From the NCBI RefSeq assembly GCF_023614235.1, contig NZ_CP094264.1:248001-312000 (forward strand): 64,000 bases of DNA, in the 5' to 3' direction. Under the pieces are notes generated by a model. It saw nothing but the letters and a program-made list of their open reading frames with translations, was not told the DNA's origin and did not search any database. Numbering within the stretch: the first letter of the stretch is position 1; every line of letters starts with the position of its first letter. Shown piece after piece: positions 1-8,195 of this stretch. A program made the position numbers and the translations under genes. This stretch comes from Streptomyces sp. MRC013 (GTDB taxonomy: Bacteria; Actinomycetota; Actinomycetes; Streptomycetales; Streptomycetaceae).

Positions 1-1495
1 GGTGCAGGAAGCCGTCCTCGCCCAGTTCCCGGCACACCGTGTCGACGGTGCCGCGGACGCGCGGGTCGTGCCAGGGCAGGAAGCCGATGCGCGGCAGCAG
101 CAGGAGGGCGGCGTCCACGCCCTTCGAACCGTAGAACTGCGTGAAGGTGTTCCGTTCGGCGTCGAACCCCTCCCGGCAGACCTCCTCGTGGATGCGGTCG
201 CGCAGCCGCTTCCAGCGGTCCACCGGACCCTGGCGGCCCTGGTGCAGCACCGCGCGCACCGCCCGGTCCACGCCCGCCCACGCCATCGCCTTCGAATGCA
301 CGAAGTGGCGTGGCCCGCCGCGGACCTCCCACAGGCTGAGGTCGGGTTCCCGCCAGTTGCCCTCCAGGAAGTCCAGCAGCGCCTGCTCCATCCTCCACGC
401 CGTGTCGCTCGCGGGCATCCCGGCCTCGCGGCCCACGTAGAAGCACTCGAGTACCTCTCCCCACACGTCCAGCTGGAACTGGCGGGTGGCGGCGTTGCCG
501 ACCCGGACGGGGCGCGAGCCCCCGTACCCGGAGAGCCAGTCCAGCTCGTACTCGGGCAGCCGCCAGGTGCCGTCGAGGCCGTACATGATCTGAAGGTCGG
601 CGGGGTTGCCCGCGACCGCGCGCAGCAGCCAGTCCCGCCACCGGGTCGCCTCCTCCAGGTAGCCGGTGCCGATGAGCGCCTGGAGGGTGAAGGTGGCGTC
701 GCGCAGCCAGCAGTAGCGGTAGTCCCAGTTGCGCGGGCCGCCGGGCTGTTCGGGCAGCGAGGTGGTGGCCGCGGCGAGGATGCCCCCGGTGGGCCGGTAC
801 GTCAGGGCCTTCAGGGTGATCAGGGAGCGCCGTACGGCCCCCTCCCACCGCCCTCGGTAGTCGCACGCGTCCGTCCAGCTCCGCCAGAACCGCTCGGTGG
901 CCCCGATCGCCGGCAGTGCGTCGACCGGCTTCAGGCGGCTGACGAGGTGGGACGGCTTGTGGGTGAGGACGAAGGGCACCCGCTGTCCGGCCTCGACGGT
1001 GAACTCCGCCCGGGTCGCCAGGTTCTCGCCGTGCACCTCCACCGGGGTGTGCAGCCAGAAGGCGTCCGGTCCGGCCACGGCCCGCAGCCCGTCGCCCGCG
1101 CGGTACACCCACGGGATGATCCGGCCGTAGTCGGGGCGCAGCCGCAGGTCCATCCGCATGGTCACCCGCCCGCTGACGCCCTCGACCAGCCGCACCACGT
1201 CGGCGCCCTCGCCGCGCAGCGGCATGCAGTCCACGACGCGCACCCCGCCGTCCGCGGTGTGCCACTCGCTCTCCAGGACCAGGGTGTCGTCCCGGTACCG
1301 GCGTCGCGTCGCGGGGCCGCCCCCCGCCGGGGCCAGCAGCCACCGGCCCGCCTCCTCGTCGTGCAGCAAAGCGGCGAAGCAGGCCTGCGAGTCGAACCCG
1401 GGCAGGCACAACCAGTCGATCGACCCGTCGCGCCCCACCAGCGCGCCCGAGTGCAGGTCGCCTATGAAGGCGTAGTCCTCGATGGCATTGGCCAT
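1..1495 (-). CDS. Glycoside hydrolase family 15 protein (glucoamylase/trehalase-like), 3' end outside window
   Basis: Reading the minus strand from an ATG at 1495 gives about 498 uninterrupted codons that run off the left edge, so the C-terminus is missing. The start MANAIEDYAFIGDLHSGALV and the following DGSIDWLCLPGFDS are typical of the N-terminal domain of actinobacterial GH15 proteins. Near residues 245-265 the sequence RNWDYRYCWLRDA marks the (alpha/alpha)6 catalytic barrel. Family members of about 600 residues hydrolyse alpha-glucosidic bonds (glucoamylase, dextranase or trehalase activity); the substrate cannot be told from sequence. No signal peptide is seen, so it is probably cytoplasmic. 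A GGGAG ribosome site lies about 7 bases before the ATG. The neighbour at 2126 is divergent. Confidence 0.9.
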   Translation of the reverse strand, partial: MANAIEDYAFIGDLHSGALVGRDGSIDWLCLPGFDSQACFAALLHDEEAGRWLLAPAGGGPATRRRYRDDTLVLESEWHTADGGVRVVDCMPLRGEGADVVRLVEGVSGRVTMRMDLRLRPDYGRIIPWVYRAGDGLRAVAGPDAFWLHTPVEVHGENLATRAEFTVEAGQRVPFVLTHKPSHLVSRLKPVDALPAIGATERFWRSWTDACDYRGRWEGAVRRSLITLKALTYRPTGGILAAATTSLPEQPGGPRNWDYRYCWLRDATFTLQALIGTGYLEEATRWRDWLLRAVAGNPADLQIMYGLDGTWRLPEYELDWLSGYGGSRPVRVGNAATRQFQLDVWGEVLECFYVGREAGMPASDTAWRMEQALLDFLEGNWREPDLSLWEVRGGPRHFVHSKAMAWAGVDRAVRAVLHQGRQGPVDRWKRLRDRIHEEVCREGFDAERNTFTQFYGSKGVDAALLLLPRIGFLPWHDPRVRGTVDTVCRELGEDGFLH

Positions 1496-2125
1496 TGCGG
1501 CGCTCCCTCACATCGGCCGGTGACCCCCGTCCGCCGACGGTGTCCGCGGCACGCGGTGCCGGCATCGCGGGGGGCCGCACGGGGCCCGCGGTGCGGGTCG
1601 ACGGCCCGGCCCGGCCCCGGGCGACGGGGCGGGCGGGGCGGCACGGAGGTCGGGGGTACGGGCAGGTGATCGACGGCCCGTCCGACGGCGGTGCCGGGTG
1701 CACGCCGGGCACGGTGGACGGGTGAGCCGTCCGGGCACGTTCGCGGTGCCTCATTCACAGTGGCACAGAGCCGGGACCGGCGCGAGTCGGCGTACCCGGC
1801 CGGCCGGCCCGGCCCGGCGGACGCCTCCGGGCCCGGCCCGGGGCGCTCCGGCCGGGCCCGGGCGGGCCGGGTCCCGTCTCGCCCGGGCCACCGGTACGGG
1901 CCTGTCGCAGCCGTCCCCGCGGGGCCCCGTCCTCCGGCCGCGCCGTCCGGCGGGCCGGGCCCCCCGCTCTCCGCCGCCCCGGTCCGCCTTCCTGCTGAAA
2001 ATTCCTTTTGTTCACCGTGTCTTCGCCACTTCGGACCCCGACCGACATTACACTTCGTTGACCCGGCCTTTAAGTGCTCTTGGTGAAGCCGGGGTCCGTG
2101 GTCGTGGAGGGGAGAGGGAGGGAGC
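1496..2125. other. Non-coding interval with an AT-richer promoter-like patch near 1999-2086
   Basis: No convincing gene is seen between the divergent GH15 gene and the small ORF at 2126. Most of the stretch is extremely GC-rich. A clearly AT-richer patch at about 1999-2086 includes TTGACC at 2058-2063, which could be a -35 element for the downstream genes, but no good -10 is present at standard spacing. The promoter reading is tentative. Confidence 0.35.
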
Positions 2126-2551
2126 ATGCGGTCGCCGAAGCCGGCCGGTACGGCCCCGTCCGCCGTCTTAGCCCTCCTCGTCCTGCCCCTGGTGGCCCTC
2201 GCCCTCGCCGTCGTGCAGACCTCGGCCCTCGCCGCCGCGGTCCGGGCCCGGGCCGCGGCCCCGCACCCCGCAGCCCAGTCGCCCCTCGTCCACGCCCCGG
2301 CGGCCGGCCGGCAGACGAGCGTCGGCGCCAAGGAGTGCGAGCAGTCCGGACCGGCCGTCAACGGCGCGCCGCGCGGCCGCGACCGGCACCGGGCCGGCAC
2401 CCGGGCGCCGCTGCCCCCGACGGCCGCACACCCCTCCCGCACGGCCGACCCGCCGGGCGGCCTCCCACGGGCCGGGCCGCTCGTCCGGTCGGGCCGGGAG
2501 GGACCGCGCGCCGCCCCCACCCTCGCCGACCTCCAGGTCTTCCGCTGCTGA
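2126..2551 (+). CDS. Small hypothetical membrane-anchored or secreted protein
   Basis: 141 residues with no family recognised. Residues about 11-36 form one hydrophobic segment rich in Leu, Val and Ala that could be an uncleaved anchor or signal peptide. The rest is Pro/Arg/Ala-rich, low-complexity and probably disordered, with a final VFRC. A strong purine-rich ribosome site (GGGAGGGAG) directly precedes the ATG, the best evidence that it is translated. It lies 72 bases upstream of the carbonic anhydrase gene on the same strand and may share its promoter. The biased composition means a chance ORF cannot be excluded. Confidence 0.5.
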   Translation: MRSPKPAGTAPSAVLALLVLPLVALALAVVQTSALAAAVRARAAAPHPAAQSPLVHAPAAGRQTSVGAKECEQSGPAVNGAPRGRDRHRAGTRAPLPPTAAHPSRTADPPGGLPRAGPLVRSGREGPRAAPTLADLQVFRC

Positions 2552-2623
2552 GCGGCGCCGTCCACCCGGTCCCGTCTCTCATCGGTCCGACGCGCCGTCG
2601 CGCGCGCCAGGAGGAATCACCTG

Positions 2624-3205
2624 ATGCAACCCCTCATCGACAACGCCCGTACGTTCGGACAGCGCCCTGAGGAGTTCGCCGAGCTCGCCGAGGGCCAGTC
2701 GCCCGAGGTCCTCTTCATCACCTGCTCCGACTCGCGGGTCGTCCCCGCCCTGATCACGGGCGCCCGCCCCGGCCAGCTGTTCGAGCTGCGCACCGCGGGC
2801 AACATCGTCCCCCCGTACACCACGGGCCGCCCCACCGGCGAGGCGGCCACGATCGAGTACGCCGTCGAGGTCCTCGGCGTGCGCGACGTCGTGGTCTGCG
2901 GCCACTCCCACTGCGGCGCCGTGGGCGCGCTGGTGCGGGGCGAGGACCTCAGCGCCGTACCGGCGGTGCGCGAGTGGCTGGCGCACGCCGCGCCCGAACC
3001 GGCGGCCGGGCCGGCCGACGACCCGGCCGTCGCCGAGGCCGTGCAGCACCACGTGCTGGCCCAGCTGCTGCGGCTGCGCTCGTACCCGTGCGTCGGGCGG
3101 CGCCTGGAGGACGGCCGGCTCACGCTGCGCGGCTGGTACTACGAGGTGCACACCGGGTCCGTACGGGAACACCGCGCGGCCACCGACGCCTTCGAGTCGC
3201 TGTGA
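2624..3205 (+). CDS. Beta-class carbonic anhydrase
   Basis: 193 residues, the normal length for a bacterial beta-carbonic anhydrase, which interconverts CO2 and bicarbonate in the cytoplasm. The active site is complete: CSDSR at residues 34-38 supplies zinc ligand Cys34 and the Asp36-Arg38 dyad, and GHSHCGA supplies ligands His94 and Cys97. A near-perfect AGGAGG site precedes the ATG. The SulP transporter follows 14 bases downstream on the same strand. That pairing is recurrent in bacteria, where SulP proteins move bicarbonate or sulfate and a partner carbonic anhydrase supplies or consumes bicarbonate. The transport partnership is inferred from context. Confidence 0.93.
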   Translation: MQPLIDNARTFGQRPEEFAELAEGQSPEVLFITCSDSRVVPALITGARPGQLFELRTAGNIVPPYTTGRPTGEAATIEYAVEVLGVRDVVVCGHSHCGAVGALVRGEDLSAVPAVREWLAHAAPEPAAGPADDPAVAEAVQHHVLAQLLRLRSYPCVGRRLEDGRLTLRGWYYEVHTGSVREHRAATDAFESL

Positions 3206-3219
3206 AGGGGGCGAACACC

Positions 3220-4685
3220 ATGTCGTCCCGCTTCCCCCACCTGCGGCAGGACTTCGCCGCCTCCCTCGTCGTGTTCCTCGTCGCCGTCCCGCTGTGCCTG
3301 GGCGTCGCCGTCGCCTCCGGGGTGCCCGCCGAACTCGGCCTGGTCACCGGCATCGTGGGCGGCCTCGTCACCGGCCTGATGCGCGGCAGCAGCATCCAGG
3401 TCTCCGGGCCGGCCGCGGGCATGACCGTGCTCGTCTTCGAGGCCGTCCACGAGTTCGGCCTGCCCGCCCTCGGCGTGATCGTGCTGCTGGCGGGGGCGAT
3501 CCAGATCGCCCTGGGCGCGCTGAAGTGGGGCCGCTGGTTCCGGGCGATCTCCCTGTCCGTGGTGGAGGGCATGCTCGCCGGCATCGGCCTCGTCATCATC
3601 GCCGGGCAGCTGTACGCGGCCGCCGGGATGAAGGCTCCCGCCTCCGGACCGGACAAGCTCGCCGGCCTGCCCGGCGCGGTCGTGGAGGTCCTCGGCAGCC
3701 GCTCGGCGCTGGTCTCGCTCGCCGTCGGCGCGGGCACCGTCGCCGTGATCGTGCTGTGGCGGCGCCTGCCCGGACGGGCCCGCGCCGTGCCGGGCGCGCT
3801 CGCCGCGGTCGTCCTGGCCGCGGCCGTCACGCAGTTGTTCGCGCTGCCGGTGGCGACCGTGGAGGTGGACGGGCTGCTGGGCGCCCTCCAGCCGCCGGGG
3901 CCCGACGCCTTCGGGCAGCTGGGCGACGTCGCCCTGCTCGGCACCGCCCTCGCGTTCGCGCTGATCGCGTCGGCGGAGTCGCTGTTCAGCGCGGCGGCCG
4001 TGGACCGGCTGCACGACGGTCCGCGCACCCACTACGACCGGGAGCTGATCGCCCAGGGCACGGGCAACGCGGTCTGCGGCGCGCTCGGCGCGCTGCCGAT
4101 GACCGCGGTGATCGTCCGCAGCTCGGCCAACGTGCAGGCGGGTGCCCGGACGAAGGCGGCCCGGGTGCTGCACGGCGTCTGGCTGCTGCTGTTCGCGGCG
4201 CTGCTGCCGGCCGCCCTGGGGCTCATCCCCCTGGCGGCGCTCGCGGGCATCCTCGTCCACGCGGGCTGGAAGCTGATCCCCTTCCGGGCCGTCCTCTCCC
4301 TGTGGCGGGCGCATCGGGGGAGGCGCTGATCCTGGTGGTCACGGCGGTGGCGATCGTCGCGGTGAACATGTTCGAGGGCGTGCTGATCGGGCTCGCGCTG
4401 TCCGTGGTGAAGGCCGCGTGGGACGCGTCGCACATCCGGCTGACCGTCGTCGACAAGGGTGCCGGCCCCGTCCAGGCCCACCTGTCGGGCAACGCGACCT
4501 TCCTGCGCCTGCCGAAGATCCTGGACACCCTGGAGGGGCTCCCCCACGACCGCCCGGTGGAGCTGGACCTGTCGGGCCTCCACCACCTCGACCACGCCTG
4601 CCGCACGGCGCTGGAGAGCTGGTCGGAGCGCCACAGCGCGACGCTCTCGGCCTCGTCGGCCCGCCCGGAGCCGTCCGCCCTGTGA
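3220..4685 (+). pseudogene. SulP family anion (bicarbonate/sulfate) transporter with STAS domain, frameshifted near 4316-4320
   Basis: The frame opened by ATG 3220 encodes the SulP membrane core: MSSRFPHLRQDFAASLVVFL, then 10 or more hydrophobic segments, including the SGPAAGMTVLVFEAV region typical of the anion-binding fold. It stops at 4329 after a basic WRAHRGRR. The next frame continues without a gap as GEALILVVTAVAIVAVNMFE, the final membrane helix, followed by a C-terminal STAS domain ending at 4685 (VELDLSGLHHLDHACR). Adding one G to the five-G run at 4316-4320 gives WRAHRGEALI and joins both halves into one protein of about 488 residues. The gene follows the carbonic anhydrase by 14 bases, so bicarbonate is the likely substrate. 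Sequencing error or a real disabling mutation are both possible; error is favoured. Confidence 0.85.
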
Positions 4686-4708
4686 TCCGGGGCGCCCCGG
4701 CCTCCCGG

Positions 4709-4744
4709 CCCCCCGCCCGCGGGCTCGCACCTGCGGGCGGGGGG
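4709..4744. terminator. Hairpin between convergent genes
   Basis: A perfect 12-bp stem (4709-4720 with 4733-4744, GC-only) with a 12-base loop lies between the SulP stop at 4685 and the convergent stop at 4750. There is no U-tract, as is usual in Streptomyces. It is probably a bidirectional terminator. Confidence 0.65.
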
Positions 4745-4749
4745 CGGGC

Positions 4750-5611
4750 TCAGCCGGTCGGCCGCCTCGCCTCGGCGCGCACGCCGAGCACCCTCCGCGC
4801 GGTGGCGGTGAGGTCGACGGAGTCGGGGTCCGGGGCGGTGCCCGGAGGAGCCGGGAAGGCGACGTAGGCGATCGTGTTCGCGTCCCCCCACGCGCAGACG
4901 GGGACCGTGGAGGTGCCTGCCGCCTCGTCGAGCAGCAGGACCGTGCACCGCAGCTCGACGTCGGAGCCGGGGGGGCCTGACCGTCCTCGACGGGCGGGCC
5001 TCCCTGACCCCGTCCGCCTCGCGCATCCCCTTCAGGAACTTGTCGCGCTGCCGCTCCGGCTTCTCGAACCGCCCGGACATCCCGACGAGCGTCAGGCGGC
5101 GCTGCACGTCGGCGGCGGTACCGTCGTACGTACCGACGACGGTCGACGTGATGCGCCAGCCCGGCCCGTCGGAGTCGGTCTCCTTCCGCGCGCGTGCGTC
5201 CATCTCCTCCGAGCGGTCCTCGGCCAGCCGGTAGTCGCCGTCGAGGAGGGTGCCGGGAACGGTGAGCCGGTACTCGGCCGCCGGGAGCGGACGCGCGGTG
5301 CCGCCGGCGCCGACGACCCTCCCTCCCAGGTACGCCAGTCCGGCGAGGACGGAGACGGAACCGAGGACGACGCCGACGACCGGTAACGTCCGCTTCCTGC
5401 CCGGCGGCGGCGCGACGGGCGGCGGCGCACCCCAGGGCCCCGCCGCCCGGTGGGCGGGGTGCGGCGGATACTGCGGCGGGTGCACCCCGTAGGGGCCGGG
5501 CTGCGGCGGATGTGCCGGGTGGGCACCCGGCTGCGGGGGAAGCCCGTAGGGAGCGGGCGGCGGCGGATATGCCCCGTGGGGGCCGGGCTGCGGGGGCGTG
5601 GGCTGGTTCAT
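4750..5611 (-). pseudogene. Proline-rich N-terminus single-pass membrane protein, frameshifted at a G7 run (4969-4975)
   Basis: From ATG 5611 (alternative GTG 5617) the minus strand encodes about 70 residues of Pro/Gly/Tyr-rich sequence (PPQPGPHG and similar repeats), one transmembrane helix (LPVVGVVLGSVSVLAGLAYL), then an extracytoplasmic domain starting YRLTVPGTLLDGDYRL. At 4969-4975 the reading frame is lost. Dropping one G from this seven-base run restores a C-terminus with DVELRCTVLLLDEAAGTS and VPVCAWGDANTIAYVAF and a stop at 4750-4752, giving 286 residues. This plan (Pro-rich tail, one helix, domain with CAWGD) is common in streptomycete proteins of unknown function. No clear ribosome site precedes the start. 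Confidence 0.75.
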
Positions 5612-5742
5612 GGTCACAGGCTAGGGGAGGCCCGCGGGCGGCCGTCGGGCTCCGCCCCTCCGGCGCGGGGGGGGTGCTGCCGACCGCCCGGTCCGGCGCG
5701 GGCGGCGCGTCGGGACCCGCCCTCGCGGAAAGCGCCCCCGCC

Positions 5743-5760
5743 CCGTACCATACGGTACGG
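5743..5760. promoter_or_regulatory. Inverted repeat, likely TetR operator
   Basis: A perfect 7-4-7 palindrome, CCGTACC-ATAC-GGTACGG, lies 42 bases before the TetR gene at 5802. Its size and position suit an autoregulatory TetR operator overlapping the promoter of the TetR-DUF6463 pair. The binding protein is inferred from adjacency. Confidence 0.6.
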
Positions 5761-5801
5761 TAGGTCACGCATCAGACGGCGCGAGCAGGCGGGAGCGGCC
5801 C

Positions 5802-6359
5802 ATGGCGAGCAGGCGGGACTGGCTGGAGGAGGGCCTCCGGGTCCTGGGCGAGGAGGGGGCGCCCGCACTGACGGTGGACCGGCTCGCCGCGCGCCTCAAG
5901 CTCACCAAGGGCTCCTTCTACCACCACTTCAAGGGGATGGCCGGGTACCGGAGTGACCTGCTCGCCCACTACGAGGCCGAGCACACCGGCCGGTACGTCG
6001 CCGACGCCGACCGCCGCGGCGGCGACACCCCGCGCGCCCGGCTGCTGTACCTGCGCGAGCTGGTGCTGGACGACAAGGACGGCAGCGACGCGCTGGAGAT
6101 CGCCGTGCGCGCCTGGGCGCTGCAGGACCCCGAGGTGCACGCCCTCCAGCAGCGGGTGGACCGGACGCGCGTCGGCTACCTGCGGGAGCTGGTGCGCGGC
6201 GCCGGCGGGGACGCCGACGCGACACCGCTCGCCCGCCTGCTGTACCTGCTGCTGGTCGGCGCCCAGCAGGTCGTACCGCCGCTGCCTGCCGAGGAGTTGC
6301 GGGAGGTCTACGACCTGGCGCTGCGCCTGGCGCCGCACGGGGAGGAACCGGTCGCGTGA
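5802..6359 (+). CDS. TetR/AcrR family transcriptional regulator
   Basis: 185 residues. The N-terminal helix-turn-helix is clear: LTVDRLAARLKLTKGSFYHH at about residues 23-42, followed by FKGMAGYRSDLL. The C-terminal part is an all-helical ligand and dimerisation domain. The stop overlaps the GTG start of the DUF6463 gene by four bases (GTGA), so the two are translationally coupled and probably co-regulated. The palindrome at 5743-5760 is the likely operator. The ligand is unknown. Confidence 0.9.
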   Translation: MASRRDWLEEGLRVLGEEGAPALTVDRLAARLKLTKGSFYHHFKGMAGYRSDLLAHYEAEHTGRYVADADRRGGDTPRARLLYLRELVLDDKDGSDALEIAVRAWALQDPEVHALQQRVDRTRVGYLRELVRGAGGDADATPLARLLYLLLVGAQQVVPPLPAEELREVYDLALRLAPHGEEPVA

Positions 6360-6763
6360 ACGGCCCGGCCCGCTGGACGCCCCGGCTGATCATCGCGACG
6401 GCCGTGCTGCACTTCGTCTGGGCGTTCGCCCAGCCCAACGACTGGGCGGGCATCGCCGCGGACGGCTTCTTCCGCACCTCCGTCGACGCCGGGGCGTCCC
6501 ACCACTTCGCCCGCGAGGCGAGCATCTGGTTCATGGCCGGCGGGGTCGCGCTCCTGGCCCTGGGCACGCTCACCCGGCACGTCCTGCGGGCCACCGGCCG
6601 CCTGCCGGCCCAGGTCGGCTGGTACCTGCTGGCCCTGGGCGTCCCGCTGTGCGTCTTCTCCTTCCCCGTCAGCGGGGGCTGGGCGCTCGTCGCCATCGGC
6701 GTCCTGGCGCTGGTCGCGAGCCGCCGCACGGCGGCCGGCCCTCCACGGCGGGACCCCCCGTGA
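6356..6763 (+). CDS. DUF6463 family integral membrane protein
   Basis: 135 residues starting at a GTG inside the stop of the TetR gene. Four hydrophobic segments (about residues 10-27, 55-75, 87-105, 108-125) indicate a small four-helix membrane protein. WTPRLIIATAVLHFVWAFAQ and the central SHHFAREASIWFMAGG match my memory of DUF6463 proteins, which have no established function. It is the probable target of the coupled TetR regulator, perhaps in response to a membrane-active compound; that is conjecture. Confidence 0.75.
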   Translation: MNGPARWTPRLIIATAVLHFVWAFAQPNDWAGIAADGFFRTSVDAGASHHFAREASIWFMAGGVALLALGTLTRHVLRATGRLPAQVGWYLLALGVPLCVFSFPVSGGWALVAIGVLALVASRRTAAGPPRRDPP

Positions 6764-6938
6764 CGGCCCCGGAGGCCGTCCGGTTCCGTGCCGGGGGCCG
6801 CTGCGCGCGGCACGGGGCCACCGGGACCGGGAGCGGTCGGCCGGATGGAGCGACGTGCGCGGGGCGACGGGCCGGCGGGCCGGCGGATCGCCGGGGTGGC
6901 GGGCCGTCAGGGCTCCGGGCCGTCAGGCCGACCGGCCG

Positions 6939-7424
6939 TCAGACCGACGGGCCGGAACCGTGCAGGACCGCCCGCGCCCGCTCGGCGTGGCCGCCGCGCG
7001 CGATCACGTCGTACCTCGACGCCGCGAGGCTGCGGACGGACGAGAAGTCCCGGCGCCCGCCCGTCGCGGCGTGCCCGGCGAAGCCCCACACGGCGCCCCA
7101 GACGGCACCCAGGAGAACACCGCTGAGCAACAGGCCGAGCCAGGCCGGTCCCGGCGTGAACAAGCCGAGGAGGATGCCGATGAACAGGCCGAACCACGCG
7201 CCGCTCGCGGCGCCGGCGGCCGCCGCCCTGCCCTTGGTGACCCGGCCGGTGACGTGTTCCACCAGCCGCAGATCCGACCCCACGATGTCGATGTTCTCGA
7301 CCGGGAACTTCTCGTCGGAGAGGCGGTCGACGGCGGCCTGCGCCTCCTCGTACGAGTCGTAGCTGCCGACCGTGTTCCACGCGGCGCCGACAGGGTCCAG
7401 CGGTCGGGGATCGATGCTCGCCAT
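6939..7424 (-). CDS. General stress protein (GSP17M/YflT-like) with glycine-rich membrane segment
   Basis: 161 residues. The N-terminal part VGSYDSYEEAQAAVDRLSD, continuing VENIDIVGSDLRLVEHVTGR, is the hallmark of the 17-kDa general stress protein family. Residues about 70-115 form a hydrophobic Ala/Gly/Leu-rich segment with two potential helices (AAAGAASGAWFGLFIGILLG). The C-terminus carries a short repeated-like element ending RYDVIARGGHAERARAVL. A GGAGG site precedes the ATG. Related actinobacterial genes are often induced by osmotic or general stress; no alternative sigma factor promoter is clear here. Confidence 0.82.
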   Translation of the reverse strand: MASIDPRPLDPVGAAWNTVGSYDSYEEAQAAVDRLSDEKFPVENIDIVGSDLRLVEHVTGRVTKGRAAAAGAASGAWFGLFIGILLGLFTPGPAWLGLLLSGVLLGAVWGAVWGFAGHAATGGRRDFSSVRSLAASRYDVIARGGHAERARAVLHGSGPSV

Positions 7425-7490
7425 GGGTGTGCCTCCGTCCTCGGTGTACTCGTTGACTCTGCCCGGACCGCCTCTCCACCTCTCCGCGTT

Positions 7491-8114
7491 TCACTCCTGC
7501 GGCCGTGCGCCCGGCCGGCCCGCCCCCGCCGGACCCCAGGGGGCGACGACGGCGGCGACCGTCCTCCCGAGCGCCTCGGGGGTGGGAGCGGGGCCCGTGC
7601 GGTCGGCGTACAGGAGGTGGCCGGCGCCGATCAGCGCTGGGGCGAGCGCGTCCACGTCGGCGTCGGGTGCGAGGCGGCCGAGGTCCCGTTCGGCGGCGAG
7701 GTAGTCGGCCAGGGCCGCCGCCGCCTCCGCCAGGAGCGGGACCCCCGTCGGCCGGGTCCGGCGCAGCCGCGCCCGCAGTCCGTCCCGGCCGGCGACGAGT
7801 CCGACGACCGCGACGGCGACCGTGCCGAACAGGTCCGTCAGGGCGCCCGTCAGGTTCCCGGCGACCGTGCCGGTGCCGGCGCGGTCGCGCAGGGCGGACG
7901 CACGGGCCTCGATCCCGGCGGCGCGGTCCTCCACCAGACCGGCCAGGAAGTCGTCGAAGTCGGTGAAGTGGCGGTGCAGGACGCCCTTCGCACAACCGGC
8001 CTCCGCCGTGACCGCCCTGCTGGTCAGGCCGCTGGGGCCGGCCCGCAGCAGGACGCGCTCGGCGGCGTCGAACAGCTGCCGCCGCACCTCTCGGATCGCC
8101 ACTCCTGTCGGCAC
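7491..8114 (-). CDS. TetR family transcriptional regulator
   Basis: 207 residues with an N-terminal helix-turn-helix (GLTSRAVTAEAGCAKGVLHR, then HFTDFDDFLAGLV) and a helical C-terminal effector domain ending in a Pro/Gly tail. It is divergent from a methyltransferase gene starting at 8188. The 74-base intergenic region contains a long double palindrome (8159-8195) that covers the predicted methyltransferase promoter, so this protein most likely represses both genes. The ligand is unknown. Confidence 0.88.
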   Translation of the reverse strand: MPTGVAIREVRRQLFDAAERVLLRAGPSGLTSRAVTAEAGCAKGVLHRHFTDFDDFLAGLVEDRAAGIEARASALRDRAGTGTVAGNLTGALTDLFGTVAVAVVGLVAGRDGLRARLRRTRPTGVPLLAEAAAALADYLAAERDLGRLAPDADVDALAPALIGAGHLLYADRTGPAPTPEALGRTVAAVVAPWGPAGAGRPGARPQE

Positions 8115-8151
8115 CGTGCGGTCCTCCCCGTGCTCGAAGGTTCTTCACCCG

Positions 8152-8187
8152 TTGACGAGTGGGCATGTGCCCACTCATAGTGGGCAC
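8152..8187 (+). promoter_or_regulatory. Predicted leaderless promoter of the methyltransferase gene
   Basis: TTGACG (8152-8157) and CATAGT (8176-8181) are separated by 18 bases. The start codon begins 6 bases after the -10-like box, and no ribosome site is present. This fits transcription starting at or next to the ATG at 8188, giving a leaderless mRNA. Confidence 0.55.
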
Positions 8188-8195
8188 ATGCCCAC
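8159..8195. promoter_or_regulatory. Double palindromic operator between TetR and methyltransferase genes
   Basis: GTGGGCATGTGCCCAC (8159-8174) and its exact reverse complement GTGGGCACATGCCCAC (8180-8195) flank a 5-base spacer TCATA. Each 16-mer is also nearly palindromic (GTGGGCA-N2-TGCCCAC). The element overlaps the -10 box and the ATG of the methyltransferase, so binding of one or two TetR dimers would block transcription directly. Confidence 0.8.

Noticed and set aside
2..1669. A long plus-strand reading frame opposite the GH15 gene
   Set aside because: It is Arg/Pro/Ala-rich, has no family signature and mirrors a gene with clear GH15 motifs on the other strand.
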